Positions 17,014 to 25,623 of a stretch of 64,000 bases of DNA are shown piece by piece (positions within the stretch are counted from its first letter, which is position 1; each line of letters starts with the position of its first letter). The DNA comes from JAHDDW01 sp964648795 (lineage in GTDB: Bacteria > Actinomycetota > Acidimicrobiia > Acidimicrobiales > SZUA-35). The stretch is from the NCBI GenBank assembly GCA_964648795.1, contig CAZYMB010000001.1, forward strand, positions 62,001-126,000, written 5' to 3'. The notes beneath the pieces are model-generated. The model saw only the letters and a list, made by a program, of their open reading frames with translations, was not told where the DNA came from and searched no databases. A program made the position numbers and the translations under genes.

Positions 17014-18021
17014 TTAGTCAGCTTGAGGTTTTTTCTTGCGGCTTGGTTGAACTCTGGGAGCTTCATGGGGTTGCTTTGGGTATTGAGGTGGCCAAGGCTC
17101 GTCGAAGCCCCCGTCAGCAATATGTGAATCAAATTCGGCTATCAGATCGTGAATAGAAGATTTTGGTAGGTGTCCCCAAGGGTCGCCGTTTGTGAATAGT
17201 CGGTCCGGAACACTATGAATAGTCAAGTCTTCTGGGGAGACATCGTCTAGTTCCTCCCATGTAAATGGAGCTGATACTTTGACGCCAGGTACTGGTCTAA
17301 CATTCCAAGCACCAAAGACAGTTTTATGAGGAGCGTTCTGATTAAAATCGATGAAGACTTTCCCGTCTCGTTCTTCTTTCCACCATCTTGCTGTCAGAAC
17401 ATCACCATGTCGATTTTCTAAATTGCGTGCAATAGTTACCGCTGCTGCTCGGACTTGAGTAGGGGCCCACTTGGATTCTAAGTTGATATAGATATGCACT
17501 CCAGAATTGCCAGAGGACTTAATGCCTGAGTCTAAACCAATTTCGTCCAAGTACTGCTTTGTCAACTTTGATGCTGCCACAATGTCAGAGAAATCCTGTC
17601 CAGGTGAAGGGTCGAGATCTATTCTTAGTTGATCGGCAATGTCTGTGTTACTAGCTTTTACTGGCCAGACGTGGAAACCAATACAGCCAATGCTTACTGC
17701 CCAAACAATGTGAGCTAAGTCGGCTATGACTAGAGATTGCGACTCAGTACCATTGACGGTTGAAACTGTTGTAGTAGTTAGCCAGTCGGGAGCTGTGTCG
17801 GGAATTCGCTTCTGGAAGAAGTTGGATTCGGTAACGCCTCTAGGAAATCTTTGGAGTAGCACCGGTCGATTAATGAGTTGAGCCATTAGCGCATCCTCGA
17901 TATCGAGATAGTACTCGATTACATCCATCTTGGTCTCGCCGGTAGGGAAGTAGATGCGGTCTGGGTTACTGATTGACAAGGTTCTTCCGGCTACTTCGAT
18001 TTCAGCAGAAGAACCGGACAC
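17014..18021 (-). CDS. LigD-type polymerase/primase domain protein
   Basis: A 335-residue stand-alone member of the archaeo-eukaryotic primase superfamily, like the polymerase domain of actinobacterial LigD. It begins with the typical IEVAGRTLSISNPDRIYFP. The metal-binding motif is DLDP (Asp135, Asp137), followed by SSGNSGVHIYI at 169-179. The C-terminus is Pro/Lys-rich. In known systems this enzyme adds nucleotides at breaks during end joining. The ligase gene lies directly upstream with no gap (18021/18022). No Ku gene is in the window, so end joining cannot be claimed. Confidence 0.92.
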   Translation of the reverse strand: MSGSSAEIEVAGRTLSISNPDRIYFPTGETKMDVIEYYLDIEDALMAQLINRPVLLQRFPRGVTESNFFQKRIPDTAPDWLTTTTVSTVNGTESQSLVIADLAHIVWAVSIGCIGFHVWPVKASNTDIADQLRIDLDPSPGQDFSDIVAASKLTKQYLDEIGLDSGIKSSGNSGVHIYINLESKWAPTQVRAAAVTIARNLENRHGDVLTARWWKEERDGKVFIDFNQNAPHKTVFGAWNVRPVPGVKVSAPFTWEELDDVSPEDLTIHSVPDRLFTNGDPWGHLPKSSIHDLIAEFDSHIADGGFDEPWPPQYPKQPHEAPRVQPSRKKKPQAD

Positions 18022-19149
18022 CTATTGGCCTGCTTTCAAAACTGTTGCCGCCGGTTCTGGGGTTGGTTCTTGGAACTGATCAACCTTGCAGTCAGCTGGC
18101 TCTTTATCGGTGCGCCAACGAAGCATGCGTGTTACTTCTCTAAAACGTCCACCAAGAGTAGAACCATATTTGACCTCAACAACAAGCTCCGGACGTAGCG
18201 GAACCCACGATGAGTCTCTAACTCCAGCCCACCGATGTTGTACGCCCGGCATAGACCCTGTATTCACATTGGCTTCTGCCCAGCCTTGCCAAGGGTGATC
18301 TTCCAGAGCATTTTTGGTATACGGCTTGAGTTCTTCTACTAGCTCGGTGCGGCGTTTGACTGTGAAGCTTGATGCGACTCCGACGTGACGAAGCTCGTCG
18401 CCATCGTAAATTCCAAGAACTAGCGAGCCAACACCTTTGCCATCTTTGTGCCACCTAAATCCAGCTACAACGGCATCAGCTATGCGGACATGCTTGAGTT
18501 TGAATTGACTTCTCTTGTTCTCGACGTACGGGTCATCTTGAGGCTTCATGATTAGGCCATCCAAACCCGCACCCTCGAAGCGTTCGAACCAATCCATAGC
18601 AATTTCGGTATCTGTCGTAGTAGGTGTGAGATGGATTGGTGGCTCACAGTCGTGGAGCACACCTTCTAAGATTTCTCGTCGGCGACTAAACGGTTGGCCG
18701 CGTAGATCGAGATCGTCCATACACAATATGTCGAAGCCAACAAAACTGGCCGGGGTTTCCTTGCTTAGCCTCTCAACCCTGGACTCAGCTGGGTGGATGC
18801 GTTGCTGTAACATTTCGAACTTGAGCTTGTCTTCGTGAATCAAGATGAGTTCACCATCGATGACACACTTTTCTGGGAGCTGCGACAGAAAAGGGTCGAT
18901 CAGTTCTGGGAAGTACCGAGTCAACGGCTTTTCATTGCGGCTACCCAAGAACACTTCGTCGCCATCTTTAAAGACGATGCAGCGAAAACCATCCCACTTA
19001 GGTTCAAACGATAGGTCATCTCTTTTAGGGATTTCTGGCAGCGCCTTGGCAAGCATCGGCTTGACGGGAGGCGTAACTGCTAGATCCATGTCTACAAGTT
19101 TAGAGTGTGTTGCCTCTGGACTGATTACCTTGAGGAGGTTCGGATGCAC
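18022..19149 (-). CDS. ATP-dependent DNA ligase (LigD ligase domain type)
   Basis: A nucleotidyltransferase ligase of 375 residues (GTG start) or 355 if ATG at 19089 is used; the second start would remove a 50-base overlap with the upstream gene but has no clear ribosome site. Motif I is EPKWDGFR with the AMP-binding Lys at about 51. Motif III-like GFDILCMD, motif IV GLDGLIMKP and motif V FKLKHVR follow, then an OB-fold with LVLGIYDGDELRHVG and LRPELVVEVKYG. It seals nicks using ATP. It forms an operon with the polymerase/primase gene and probably with the unknown gene upstream. Confidence 0.93.
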   Translation of the reverse strand: MHPNLLKVISPEATHSKLVDMDLAVTPPVKPMLAKALPEIPKRDDLSFEPKWDGFRCIVFKDGDEVFLGSRNEKPLTRYFPELIDPFLSQLPEKCVIDGELILIHEDKLKFEMLQQRIHPAESRVERLSKETPASFVGFDILCMDDLDLRGQPFSRRREILEGVLHDCEPPIHLTPTTTDTEIAMDWFERFEGAGLDGLIMKPQDDPYVENKRSQFKLKHVRIADAVVAGFRWHKDGKGVGSLVLGIYDGDELRHVGVASSFTVKRRTELVEELKPYTKNALEDHPWQGWAEANVNTGSMPGVQHRWAGVRDSSWVPLRPELVVEVKYGSTLGGRFREVTRMLRWRTDKEPADCKVDQFQEPTPEPAATVLKAGQ

Positions 19150-19579
19150 CCATGGTTGTCGCTCGATTGAATTCGGCTTTAGTTACAGTGATGGTAAAGC
19201 TGTCATCTTCAGATTTTCGAGCGTTAAGGGCCGCTTCAATTTTGTCAAACAAAAGTTTGATTTCTGAATCGTATAGATAATGCCGCTGACCAGAGGAATG
19301 ACTTCCTCTGCCGATCCCAAATTGAGGAACCAGCATCCCGAAAATAGGTTTGACCATGCGTTGAGCTGGGGAAGTTTGCGATACGTCTTCGGGTTCTAGT
19401 CTCAGTGATATCTCAAAGTCATCGGCTAGTTTTTTTGCCTTCTTGTCGTTGGATAGGTAGTCGAATATTAGGACCGCTATGTCGACTCTGTTTCTTCTCT
19501 TTCCAGCGACAGTGATTTCTAGTTCTATTCGCCGAGATGATTGTTCTGGTAGCTCTTCGCTGAAGTTTGATTCCGCCAT
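19100..19579 (-). CDS. Unknown protein upstream of the DNA ligase
   Basis: A 159-residue protein that I do not recognise. The core, about residues 17-130, alternates hydrophobic strands and charged segments (RRIELEITVAGKRRNRVD, FEISLRLEPEDV, then a Gly/Ser/His-rich loop and a helix KLLFDKIEAALNARK). It has no signal peptide or membrane helix. Its 3' end overlaps the longer form of the ligase gene by 50 bases, which suggests translational coupling or co-transcription. A link with the ligase/primase pair is guilt by association only. Confidence 0.6.
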   Translation of the reverse strand: MAESNFSEELPEQSSRRIELEITVAGKRRNRVDIAVLIFDYLSNDKKAKKLADDFEISLRLEPEDVSQTSPAQRMVKPIFGMLVPQFGIGRGSHSSGQRHYLYDSEIKLLFDKIEAALNARKSEDDSFTITVTKAEFNRATTMGASEPPQGNQSRGNTL

Positions 19580-19680
19580 ACATGTAGTCTAGAGGTCACA
19601 CTAAGTTTTCTACTCGTCGATTAGCTCAGGCTTGATGGCTAGAGTTCTATCTTCACGGTCTTCGGGCCCGCAATAACCTC

Positions 19681-19719
19681 GAGAATATCGATATTCTCCG
19701 CCGTGGCTCACATTATAAC
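19681..19719 (+). promoter_or_regulatory. 18-bp perfect palindrome and -10 box before the carboxylase gene
   Basis: GAGAATATCGATATTCTC at 19681-19698 is a perfect 18-base palindrome. It lies in the 187-base divergent gap between the unknown gene ending its start at 19579 and the carboxylase gene at 19767. TATAAC at 19714-19719 is a reasonable -10 box for the carboxylase gene, and the palindrome covers the place where its -35 box would fall, as expected for a repressor operator. The regulator is unknown. Confidence 0.5.
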
Positions 19720-19766
19720 CGTTTAGGGATGCGGAACTTCCTGGTCTGGGACTACGATTAACAGGA

Positions 19767-21317
19767 ATGACTCAAGTATCTATGCAATCACAAATATCAG
19801 CCTTAGAGCAAAAAAAGTCTGAGGCTAGAGCTGGTGGCCCAGAGAAGTCTGTTAAGCGCCAGTTGGATAAGGGTAAGATGCTGGCCCGTGAGCGTATCGA
19901 ATACTTGTTCGATGAAGGCTCATTTAACGAGTTCGACATGCTTGCAAGGTCACGACACCCAGAAGCCAAGGACCGACCTTATACAGACGGCGTTGTAACT
20001 GGCTGGGGTTTGATTGACGGCCGCAAAGTATTTGCCTTCTCTCAAGACTTCACAATCAATGGTGGATCGTTGGGCGAGGTATTCGCCGAAAAGATCCACA
20101 AAGTTATGGACATGGCGCTATCGGTCGGAGCTCCTCTCATTGGACTTAACGATGGCGCCGGGGCAAGAATCCCAGAAGGTGTAGTAAGTCTTGATGGCTA
20201 CGGTGGCATCTTTCATCGCAACGTCGCAGCCTCAGGAATTATCCCCCAAATAAGCGTCATTCTTGGCCCATGTGCCGGTGGCGCGGTATATAGCCCAGCT
20301 ATGACTGACTTTATATTTATGGTTAATGAATCTTCACACATGTTCATTACAGGACCTGATGTAGTAAAGACTGTTACTGGTGAAGATGTAACCCTGGAAG
20401 AACTAGGAGGGGCGCAAAGCCACTCGATTCGTTCTGGTGTCGCAAACTTTGTTTCTGAAACAGAGACAGATGTTCTGGACGAAGTTCGCCGACTGCTATC
20501 TTTCTTGCCCGAGAACAACCTGTCGCCAGTGCCCCTCTTTGAATGTGAAGACCCAATAGATAGAGACTGCACCGTCTTAAACGAGATATTGCCGGAATCA
20601 CCGTCGATGCCTTATGACGTTAATGAAGTAGTAGCCGAGATTGTAGATGACGAAGACTTCTTCGAGTACTCATCTAATTGGGCTGGATCAGTTATTTGCG
20701 GCTTCGCTCGTATCGACGGTCAACCAGTCGGTATTGTGGCGAACCAGCCATCGGTTCTTGGGGGAGTGCTCGATATCGAATCTTGCTCTAAGGCAGCCCG
20801 ATTTGTACGGATGTGCGATTCCTTTGGACTTCCTTTAATAACTCTTGTTGATACTCCTGGTTTCTTGCCAGGTGTCGACCAAGAACAAGGCGGAATTATC
20901 CGCCACGGTGCAAAGCTACTTTACGCATACTCAGAATCTTCAGTGCCACGAATAACAGTCGTAATGCGAAAGGCATATGCCGGTGCTTACGTGGCTATGG
21001 ATTCAAAAGGTATTGGATCTGATGTGGTGTTAGCTTGGCCGAGCGCCGAAATATGTGTAATGGACCCAGGTGCGGCCGTTGACTCTATATACGAAGAAGA
21101 GATTAGCTCTGCCGCAGATAAGAAGGCAAAGCGTAAAGAGTTGTTGATCGAGTACAGGCAAAATCAGGCCAGTCCTTACGCTGCATCAGAACGAGGTTAC
21201 GTTGACGAAGTAATTGAGCCGGCTGAGACTCGAATGAAAGTAGCTGAAGCTTTGGCAATGCTTGACGGCAAGTCAGCCGATGTTCCAGAGCGAAAGCACG
21301 GCAACATCCCTCTCTAA
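19767..21317 (+). CDS. Acyl-CoA carboxylase beta subunit (propionyl-CoA type)
   Basis: The 516-residue carboxyltransferase subunit of a biotin-dependent acyl-CoA carboxylase, which moves the carboxyl group from biotin to acetyl- or propionyl-CoA. The N-terminal crotonase-like domain shows GKMLARERIEYLFDEGSFNEFD, QDFTINGGSLGE, GLNDGAGARIPEGV and GPCAGGAVYSPAMTDF. The C-terminal domain shows GSVICGFARIDG, LVDTPGFLPGVDQE, and KAYAGAYVAMDSKGIGSD. Length and motifs are standard. The alpha (biotin carboxylase) subunit is not in the window. A tiny epsilon-like gene follows, a pairing known from actinobacteria. Acetyl versus propionyl preference cannot be read from the sequence with confidence. Confidence 0.94.
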   Translation: MTQVSMQSQISALEQKKSEARAGGPEKSVKRQLDKGKMLARERIEYLFDEGSFNEFDMLARSRHPEAKDRPYTDGVVTGWGLIDGRKVFAFSQDFTINGGSLGEVFAEKIHKVMDMALSVGAPLIGLNDGAGARIPEGVVSLDGYGGIFHRNVAASGIIPQISVILGPCAGGAVYSPAMTDFIFMVNESSHMFITGPDVVKTVTGEDVTLEELGGAQSHSIRSGVANFVSETETDVLDEVRRLLSFLPENNLSPVPLFECEDPIDRDCTVLNEILPESPSMPYDVNEVVAEIVDDEDFFEYSSNWAGSVICGFARIDGQPVGIVANQPSVLGGVLDIESCSKAARFVRMCDSFGLPLITLVDTPGFLPGVDQEQGGIIRHGAKLLYAYSESSVPRITVVMRKAYAGAYVAMDSKGIGSDVVLAWPSAEICVMDPGAAVDSIYEEEISSAADKKAKRKELLIEYRQNQASPYAASERGYVDEVIEPAETRMKVAEALAMLDGKSADVPERKHGNIPL

Positions 21318-21336
21318 GATTGGTACAATCTACAAA

Positions 21337-21492
21337 GTGGCAATAGAAATCAGCTCTATCACTCCAGAACCAACTCCAGCTCAACGGAAACTTATTGAAG
21401 CTGCAATAGTAGAGGCTTGGCCGACTCCAGCTACTCCACAGCGTAGGGAAGCCTCGCTTTGGCAATTCTCTAGGAGAACCTGGGGAACCTAG
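21337..21492 (+). CDS. Acyl-CoA carboxylase epsilon-like small protein
   Basis: A 51-residue frame starting at GTG 21337, 19 bases after the beta-subunit stop; an in-frame ATG at 21262 would overlap that gene. The product has a strand-helix pattern (VAIEISSITPEPTPAQRKL, then a helix) and ends SLWQFSRRTWGT, the Trp-rich end seen in small epsilon subunits of actinobacterial acyl-CoA carboxylases. Those proteins bind and stimulate the beta subunit. The position directly after the beta gene is the main support; no strong ribosome site is visible. Confidence 0.6.
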   Translation: MAIEISSITPEPTPAQRKLIEAAIVEAWPTPATPQRREASLWQFSRRTWGT

Positions 21493-21523
21493 ACAGCCCA
21501 GTATGGAGCTGTGAGATTAAACA

Positions 21524-22321
21524 CTACTCTTTGTGTTTTTTGATGAACGTTGGAGTCGTGTCACTAGATTCTGACCTGCTGTATTTATAGCCGTTCCAGT
21601 CAAAGTCCTTGAGGTCGACGGTCGTTGACGCCTTGTTATCAGAAATCCACCTTGCCATAGCGCCTCTAGCTACCTTGGCATAGAAACTAATTATCTTTGG
21701 GTCTTTGCCCGGCTTGTGATCTAGAAACTTTGGGGCAATGATGGGAGCCGATAGTGATTTGGTATCTACAGCCTTGAAGTATTCGTTAGACGCCAGATTC
21801 ACGAGGACTTTATCGCCAGGGCTGTCAGCCATTTCACTGTTTAACTCCTCCGCAATCTTTGAACCCCAAAAATTGTAGAGGCTGCTACTCCCAGCAAGTT
21901 TGACATCAGAACCCATCTCGAGACGGTAAGGGTTAATCACATCGAAGGGTCTAATTAGGCCGTAGAGACCTGAAAGAATGCGGAGGCGCTTCTGGGCCTC
22001 TAAAAGTTGGGTGGTCGTAGCTTTGGCTGCATTAAAGCCCCGGTATACGTCGCCATCAAACAGGGCTATAGCAGGACGTGCACTTTGAGAAACTTTCTTC
22101 GCTTTCGTCCATTCCTGGTAGCGTTCGAAATTCAACTCGGCTAGCGATTCCGAGATCCTCAAGCTCTTTGAAATCTTAGCGACGTCGAATTCCTTTAACT
22201 CTCCAATCAGCTTTGCTGCCTCTGTCAAGAAGACAGGTTTGGTAAGAGTCGATTCCTGGATGCCACTAGGAAGTGATCGCTCCATATTCATTGACTTGGC
22301 TGGTGAGAGTAGTACGAGCAT
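21524..22321 (-). CDS. yaaA: Peroxide stress protein YaaA
   Basis: A 265-residue member of the YaaA (DUF328) family, cytoplasmic DNA-binding proteins that lower free iron and protect against hydrogen peroxide damage in Escherichia coli. The family pattern is clear: MLVLLSPAKSMN at the start, FDGDVYRGF, LRILSGLYGLIRPFD followed by the PYRLEMG segment, LVNLASNEYFKAV, and KIISFYAKVARGAMARW. Length is normal. It lies two bases downstream of the small membrane protein gene on the same strand and converges on the carboxylase genes. Confidence 0.93.
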   Translation of the reverse strand: MLVLLSPAKSMNMERSLPSGIQESTLTKPVFLTEAAKLIGELKEFDVAKISKSLRISESLAELNFERYQEWTKAKKVSQSARPAIALFDGDVYRGFNAAKATTTQLLEAQKRLRILSGLYGLIRPFDVINPYRLEMGSDVKLAGSSSLYNFWGSKIAEELNSEMADSPGDKVLVNLASNEYFKAVDTKSLSAPIIAPKFLDHKPGKDPKIISFYAKVARGAMARWISDNKASTTVDLKDFDWNGYKYSRSESSDTTPTFIKKHKE

Positions 22322-22323
22322 CG

Positions 22324-22749
22324 TTATCCCTCCGAGAGTTGTTCTAGCTTACGCTCTCCAAGGGAGATCTTCCAGATAAGTTGGGCCGCTCGAAAGGATA
22401 AAACAGCGGTGACTAATGCCAGAACGGTGTGGATTAGTCGGAATCCCAGGCTATTTGTCTCGATCCAAGTTGTTGTGAGGCTCCATGTCCATCTGCCAAT
22501 GCTCAAGAACCCAAATGTCGAAACCAATACAGCGAAAACCTGCGAGGTGATCATATTTTCAGACCATATGTATAGAGCAAGCAAAAGTACCACCGCACCG
22601 CTAATGAAGAGGATTGGCCAAAACAATGATTCTTGATTGGAAGAATTGATGATATTCCAAATGCGATTTGCCCAGATGGCTACCGTCCATGCGGCGAGAC
22701 CTAGTGTAATACGAAGCACTTTCGCCATTTTAGGGGGAGTTTTCGTCAT
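22324..22749 (-). CDS. Unknown four-helix membrane protein
   Basis: A 141-residue integral membrane protein. Four hydrophobic segments are visible: about 12-30 (LGLAAWTVAIWANRIW), 42-62 (PILFISGAVVLLLALYIW), 68-88 (SQVFAVLVSTFGFLSIG) and 104-126 (IHTVLALVTAVLSFRAA). Both ends are basic and probably cytoplasmic. I do not recognise a family. It is two bases from yaaA and probably shares a transcript with it. Confidence 0.65.
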   Translation of the reverse strand: MTKTPPKMAKVLRITLGLAAWTVAIWANRIWNIINSSNQESLFWPILFISGAVVLLLALYIWSENMITSQVFAVLVSTFGFLSIGRWTWSLTTTWIETNSLGFRLIHTVLALVTAVLSFRAAQLIWKISLGERKLEQLSEG

Positions 22750-22859
22750 TTATTCTACTTACTAGGTATCCATAACAGATTTAGGGCCATTTCGCTAAAC
22801 CCCGCAAGCAAAAATCCGACTTGGATAGTTGACCTGAATAGACCTCAAAAGGACGTATT

Positions 22860-25046
22860 ATGAAAAAGGTTAAGATCGTAATTCTTGGCTTAGTAGCACT
22901 GGCTGGCTTAGCATTCCTGACTGCCCCAAGTGGAGCGCAGGCAGACTCTATAGCGCTTTCAACCTTGGTAAACCGACAGCAAACCAATTGGGGCCTAGAT
23001 ACCTTTGGTGAATCAAGAGCAGTTGCTAACTTTAGTTCTTTAGGTTGGGGCCTTGAAGAAGCAGGTGGTGGCGTTCTTGTAGGTGGAAACTTTCTAAATG
23101 TGCGGAACCATGAAAGAGTCGAATCGCAGCCCTATCTCGCTAAGTTCGACACGGACACCGGCCGTTGGGACGAGACATTTACACCGGACGTAGGTTCACC
23201 TGTACTTGTTATTCAAAATGATGATGATGGCAATACTTTCCTTGGTGGTGAGATTGACTCATACAATGGCCGTCAAGTTGGAGCTTTGATCAAGATTGAT
23301 CCTGAGACAGGAGATCAGGACTTTAGTTTCAGGGGTCGAGTATTTGGTGGTAATTCAGTTGTTCGTGACTTACATATCTCTAACGATAATTTCCTCTATG
23401 TTGCAGGTTCATTCGATGTTGCTAATGATGGTGGTGCTCCGCTAGATGTGCATAACATTGTGCGCTTTGATCTTCGTGATGGGTCGCTCGACCGCAGCTG
23501 GGTGCCAAATTACCGCTCTGAGTTCAGAACGACTTGGGGAGTTGCTACAAGTTTCGTAAATGACAATGTTTACATCGTTGGCGTTGGTGCTGACCCTCAG
23601 GGTCGTGGCCAAGTTGATGGCGCTCCCAAGGGGGCTATTGCCATCAATAGAAATAATGCTAACCAAGTTACTTGGGACGACTTCCAACTGAACAAAACAG
23701 CAGTCCAAAACTATGACGTTGAAACCACGCCGAACGGACGTCTTTGGATTGCCGGAACAGAACATGGCGTTTATGTTCATGATGAAACTAACAACCTAAG
23801 GTTGATCAACAACCACGTTACAAATCGAAACACAAATGAGCAGCCTGTTGGTTCCCCTCGAACCGGTGGCGACTACCAGAACTTAGAAAGAGTGGGCAAC
23901 GTAATATTCGCCTCATGTCACTGTTGGGGCTCGCACTCTTCTAAGAATACTCTGATTGACTTCACTCCTAGTTGGGATCTGGCCAACATTGACGCTACCC
24001 ACACAGGTCAGGTCTCTGCGGTTATTGCTTACAATGCAACAAACGGTAACCGTCTGCAGCAATTCCAGCCATACTTTGCTGGTGATGTAGGAAGCTGGGC
24101 AGTTTTAGCAACCACCGATGGCTGTCTATGGACGACCGGTGGCTTCAACTCAGTTGGTGAGCCAGGAACAACTCAGCAGCCTGGACGTGACTTGATTCGC
24201 TTGTGTGGCGAGAACGGTGGCACCCCTGCACCTGTAGTTATTGCTCCGCCGACACAGTGCACAGCAACAGTTTCTGGAAACTCAATCCAGGTTTCTTGGC
24301 AAGCTTCGGCAGATGCTGATGACTATATCGTTAGGCGAACAGCAGATGGTGGAAACAGTTTTTGGCGAGGTAGAACTGCTGGGACTTCATTCACTGACAC
24401 TAATCGTGATGCTGTCCTTGTATATACAGTTGTTGCTGCGAGCGGAGCAGATCAGAGTGCTACTGCAACTTGTGCTACAACGGTAGAAGAACCACCAGAA
24501 CTTGCAGTCCCATCCAATTGTTCATTCCAGGTTTCTGGAAACGACATTAACGTCTCATGGACAAATGCAGCCGATGCAGTAAGACATGTCGTATATCGTT
24601 CAGTTGACGGGTCAAACCAATTCTGGCGAGGTGCAGTCGAGAACGGTGGTAGCTTTACTGATACGAACAGAGATGCATCTCTTGAGTATTTTGTGGGTGC
24701 AGTGTTTGCTGATAACTCTCGTAGTGAGCGAGTTAGCTGTGTGGAGGGTCCAGCAGGACCACCTCCACCACAACCTGCTCCAGTAACTCCAGTTGGCGCA
24801 TGTACGGCAACGCTTAGAGCTAATGGTTCCATATTGGTTAACCACAACGGTACCCTTGGTGCTGATACCGAATTCGTAGTAGAACGTTCTGTTGACGGTG
24901 GAAACATTTGGTGGCGTGGACTAGTCGATGTACGAAACTTTGTAGATACTTCAAGAAGTGGCTCAATTGAATACTTTGTTACCACTAAGGTAGGCAACAC
25001 TCGGTCGACTCGAGTTGAGTGCTCACCAGTGATAACGGTTCCGTAG
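22860..25046 (+). CDS. Secreted propeller-like protein with three Fn3-like repeats
   Basis: A 728-residue exported protein. The signal peptide is clear (basic MKKVK, hydrophobic core, cleavage near GAQA-DS about residue 29). Residues 35-450 look like a beta-propeller of the type seen in secreted kelch/delta-60-repeat proteins (LVGGNFLNV, FLGGEIDSYNGRQVGAL and YVAGSF). Three fibronectin-III-like modules follow, starting at about 466, 552 and 646, each beginning with a Cys and containing the pattern WWRG or FWRG, then a Phe-Thr/Val-Asp-Thr segment and a late Cys. A cell-surface or extracellular binding role is inferred. A lipoprotein gene follows 13 bases later. Confidence 0.85.
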   Translation: MKKVKIVILGLVALAGLAFLTAPSGAQADSIALSTLVNRQQTNWGLDTFGESRAVANFSSLGWGLEEAGGGVLVGGNFLNVRNHERVESQPYLAKFDTDTGRWDETFTPDVGSPVLVIQNDDDGNTFLGGEIDSYNGRQVGALIKIDPETGDQDFSFRGRVFGGNSVVRDLHISNDNFLYVAGSFDVANDGGAPLDVHNIVRFDLRDGSLDRSWVPNYRSEFRTTWGVATSFVNDNVYIVGVGADPQGRGQVDGAPKGAIAINRNNANQVTWDDFQLNKTAVQNYDVETTPNGRLWIAGTEHGVYVHDETNNLRLINNHVTNRNTNEQPVGSPRTGGDYQNLERVGNVIFASCHCWGSHSSKNTLIDFTPSWDLANIDATHTGQVSAVIAYNATNGNRLQQFQPYFAGDVGSWAVLATTDGCLWTTGGFNSVGEPGTTQQPGRDLIRLCGENGGTPAPVVIAPPTQCTATVSGNSIQVSWQASADADDYIVRRTADGGNSFWRGRTAGTSFTDTNRDAVLVYTVVAASGADQSATATCATTVEEPPELAVPSNCSFQVSGNDINVSWTNAADAVRHVVYRSVDGSNQFWRGAVENGGSFTDTNRDASLEYFVGAVFADNSRSERVSCVEGPAGPPPPQPAPVTPVGACTATLRANGSILVNHNGTLGADTEFVVERSVDGGNIWWRGLVDVRNFVDTSRSGSIEYFVTTKVGNTRSTRVECSPVITVP

Positions 25047-25059
25047 GAAGGTCCAAGAA

Positions 25060-25623
25060 ATGAATAACAAAAAACTAATTGCAGCTGGATCTATAGCCAT
25101 TGTCCTAGCAGTTGGCTGTTCAAGTGACAGTTCTGACGAAGCTATTGATGAGCCCACAGATGAAACTGAAGAAGTGGAAGTAGTTGATGACGCTATCTTC
25201 GGCCTTGGCGATAGTGATGGGGAAGTAGAGTCTCGAGACGATCTCACCAACTTGCTGCCGACCAGTTTTGTTGCGGAGTTCGCCGATGACAACAATGTAA
25301 GAGTCGATTTCGAGATGGGTGACCCTGAGTGTCAGGGTGCTCAGGTGCAATTATTTGAAAACAGTGATTCAATCGAGGTCAGTGTTCGCGTGGGCGAGTT
25401 GCCTGGCCGAACATTCTCAGACTGTCAGGATGCGATAGGAAACTTCTTTACCGTTGTTGAACTTGATAGCCCAGCGGGTGATCGTTCGATAGTTGCAGCC
25501 GAGGAACTTGAACCAGATAACCCTGGAGTAGATCTTGGAGAGCCTGATCCAGTCCCTCAAATTGCTGATGGTGAAGTAGCCGTAGAAAACCAGGTAATCG
25601 ATCCAGTAGACGTCGAAGAGTAA
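25060..25623 (+). CDS. Small acidic lipoprotein
   Basis: A 187-residue exported protein with a lipoprotein signal peptide: MNNKK, a hydrophobic core and LAVGC, making Cys20 the lipidated residue. An acidic linker (about 21-50, rich in Asp, Glu and Ser) leads to a small folded region (70-150) with two cysteines (PECQ and FSDCQD) that may form a disulfide. The tail is acidic. No family is recognised. It follows the secreted Fn3-repeat gene by 13 bases, so the two probably act at the same place. Confidence 0.75.
   Translation: MNNKKLIAAGSIAIVLAVGCSSDSSDEAIDEPTDETEEVEVVDDAIFGLGDSDGEVESRDDLTNLLPTSFVAEFADDNNVRVDFEMGDPECQGAQVQLFENSDSIEVSVRVGELPGRTFSDCQDAIGNFFTVVELDSPAGDRSIVAAEELEPDNPGVDLGEPDPVPQIADGEVAVENQVIDPVDVEE

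Noticed and set aside
19618..19680. tRNA-like stretch with TAGCTCAGG
   Set aside because: A D-arm-like word is present, but no anticodon arm pairs and no T-loop is seen, so it is not a tRNA gene.
24452..25000. 182-codon open frame on the minus strand
   Set aside because: It lies wholly within the well-supported secreted repeat gene and has a composition typical of an antisense shadow.
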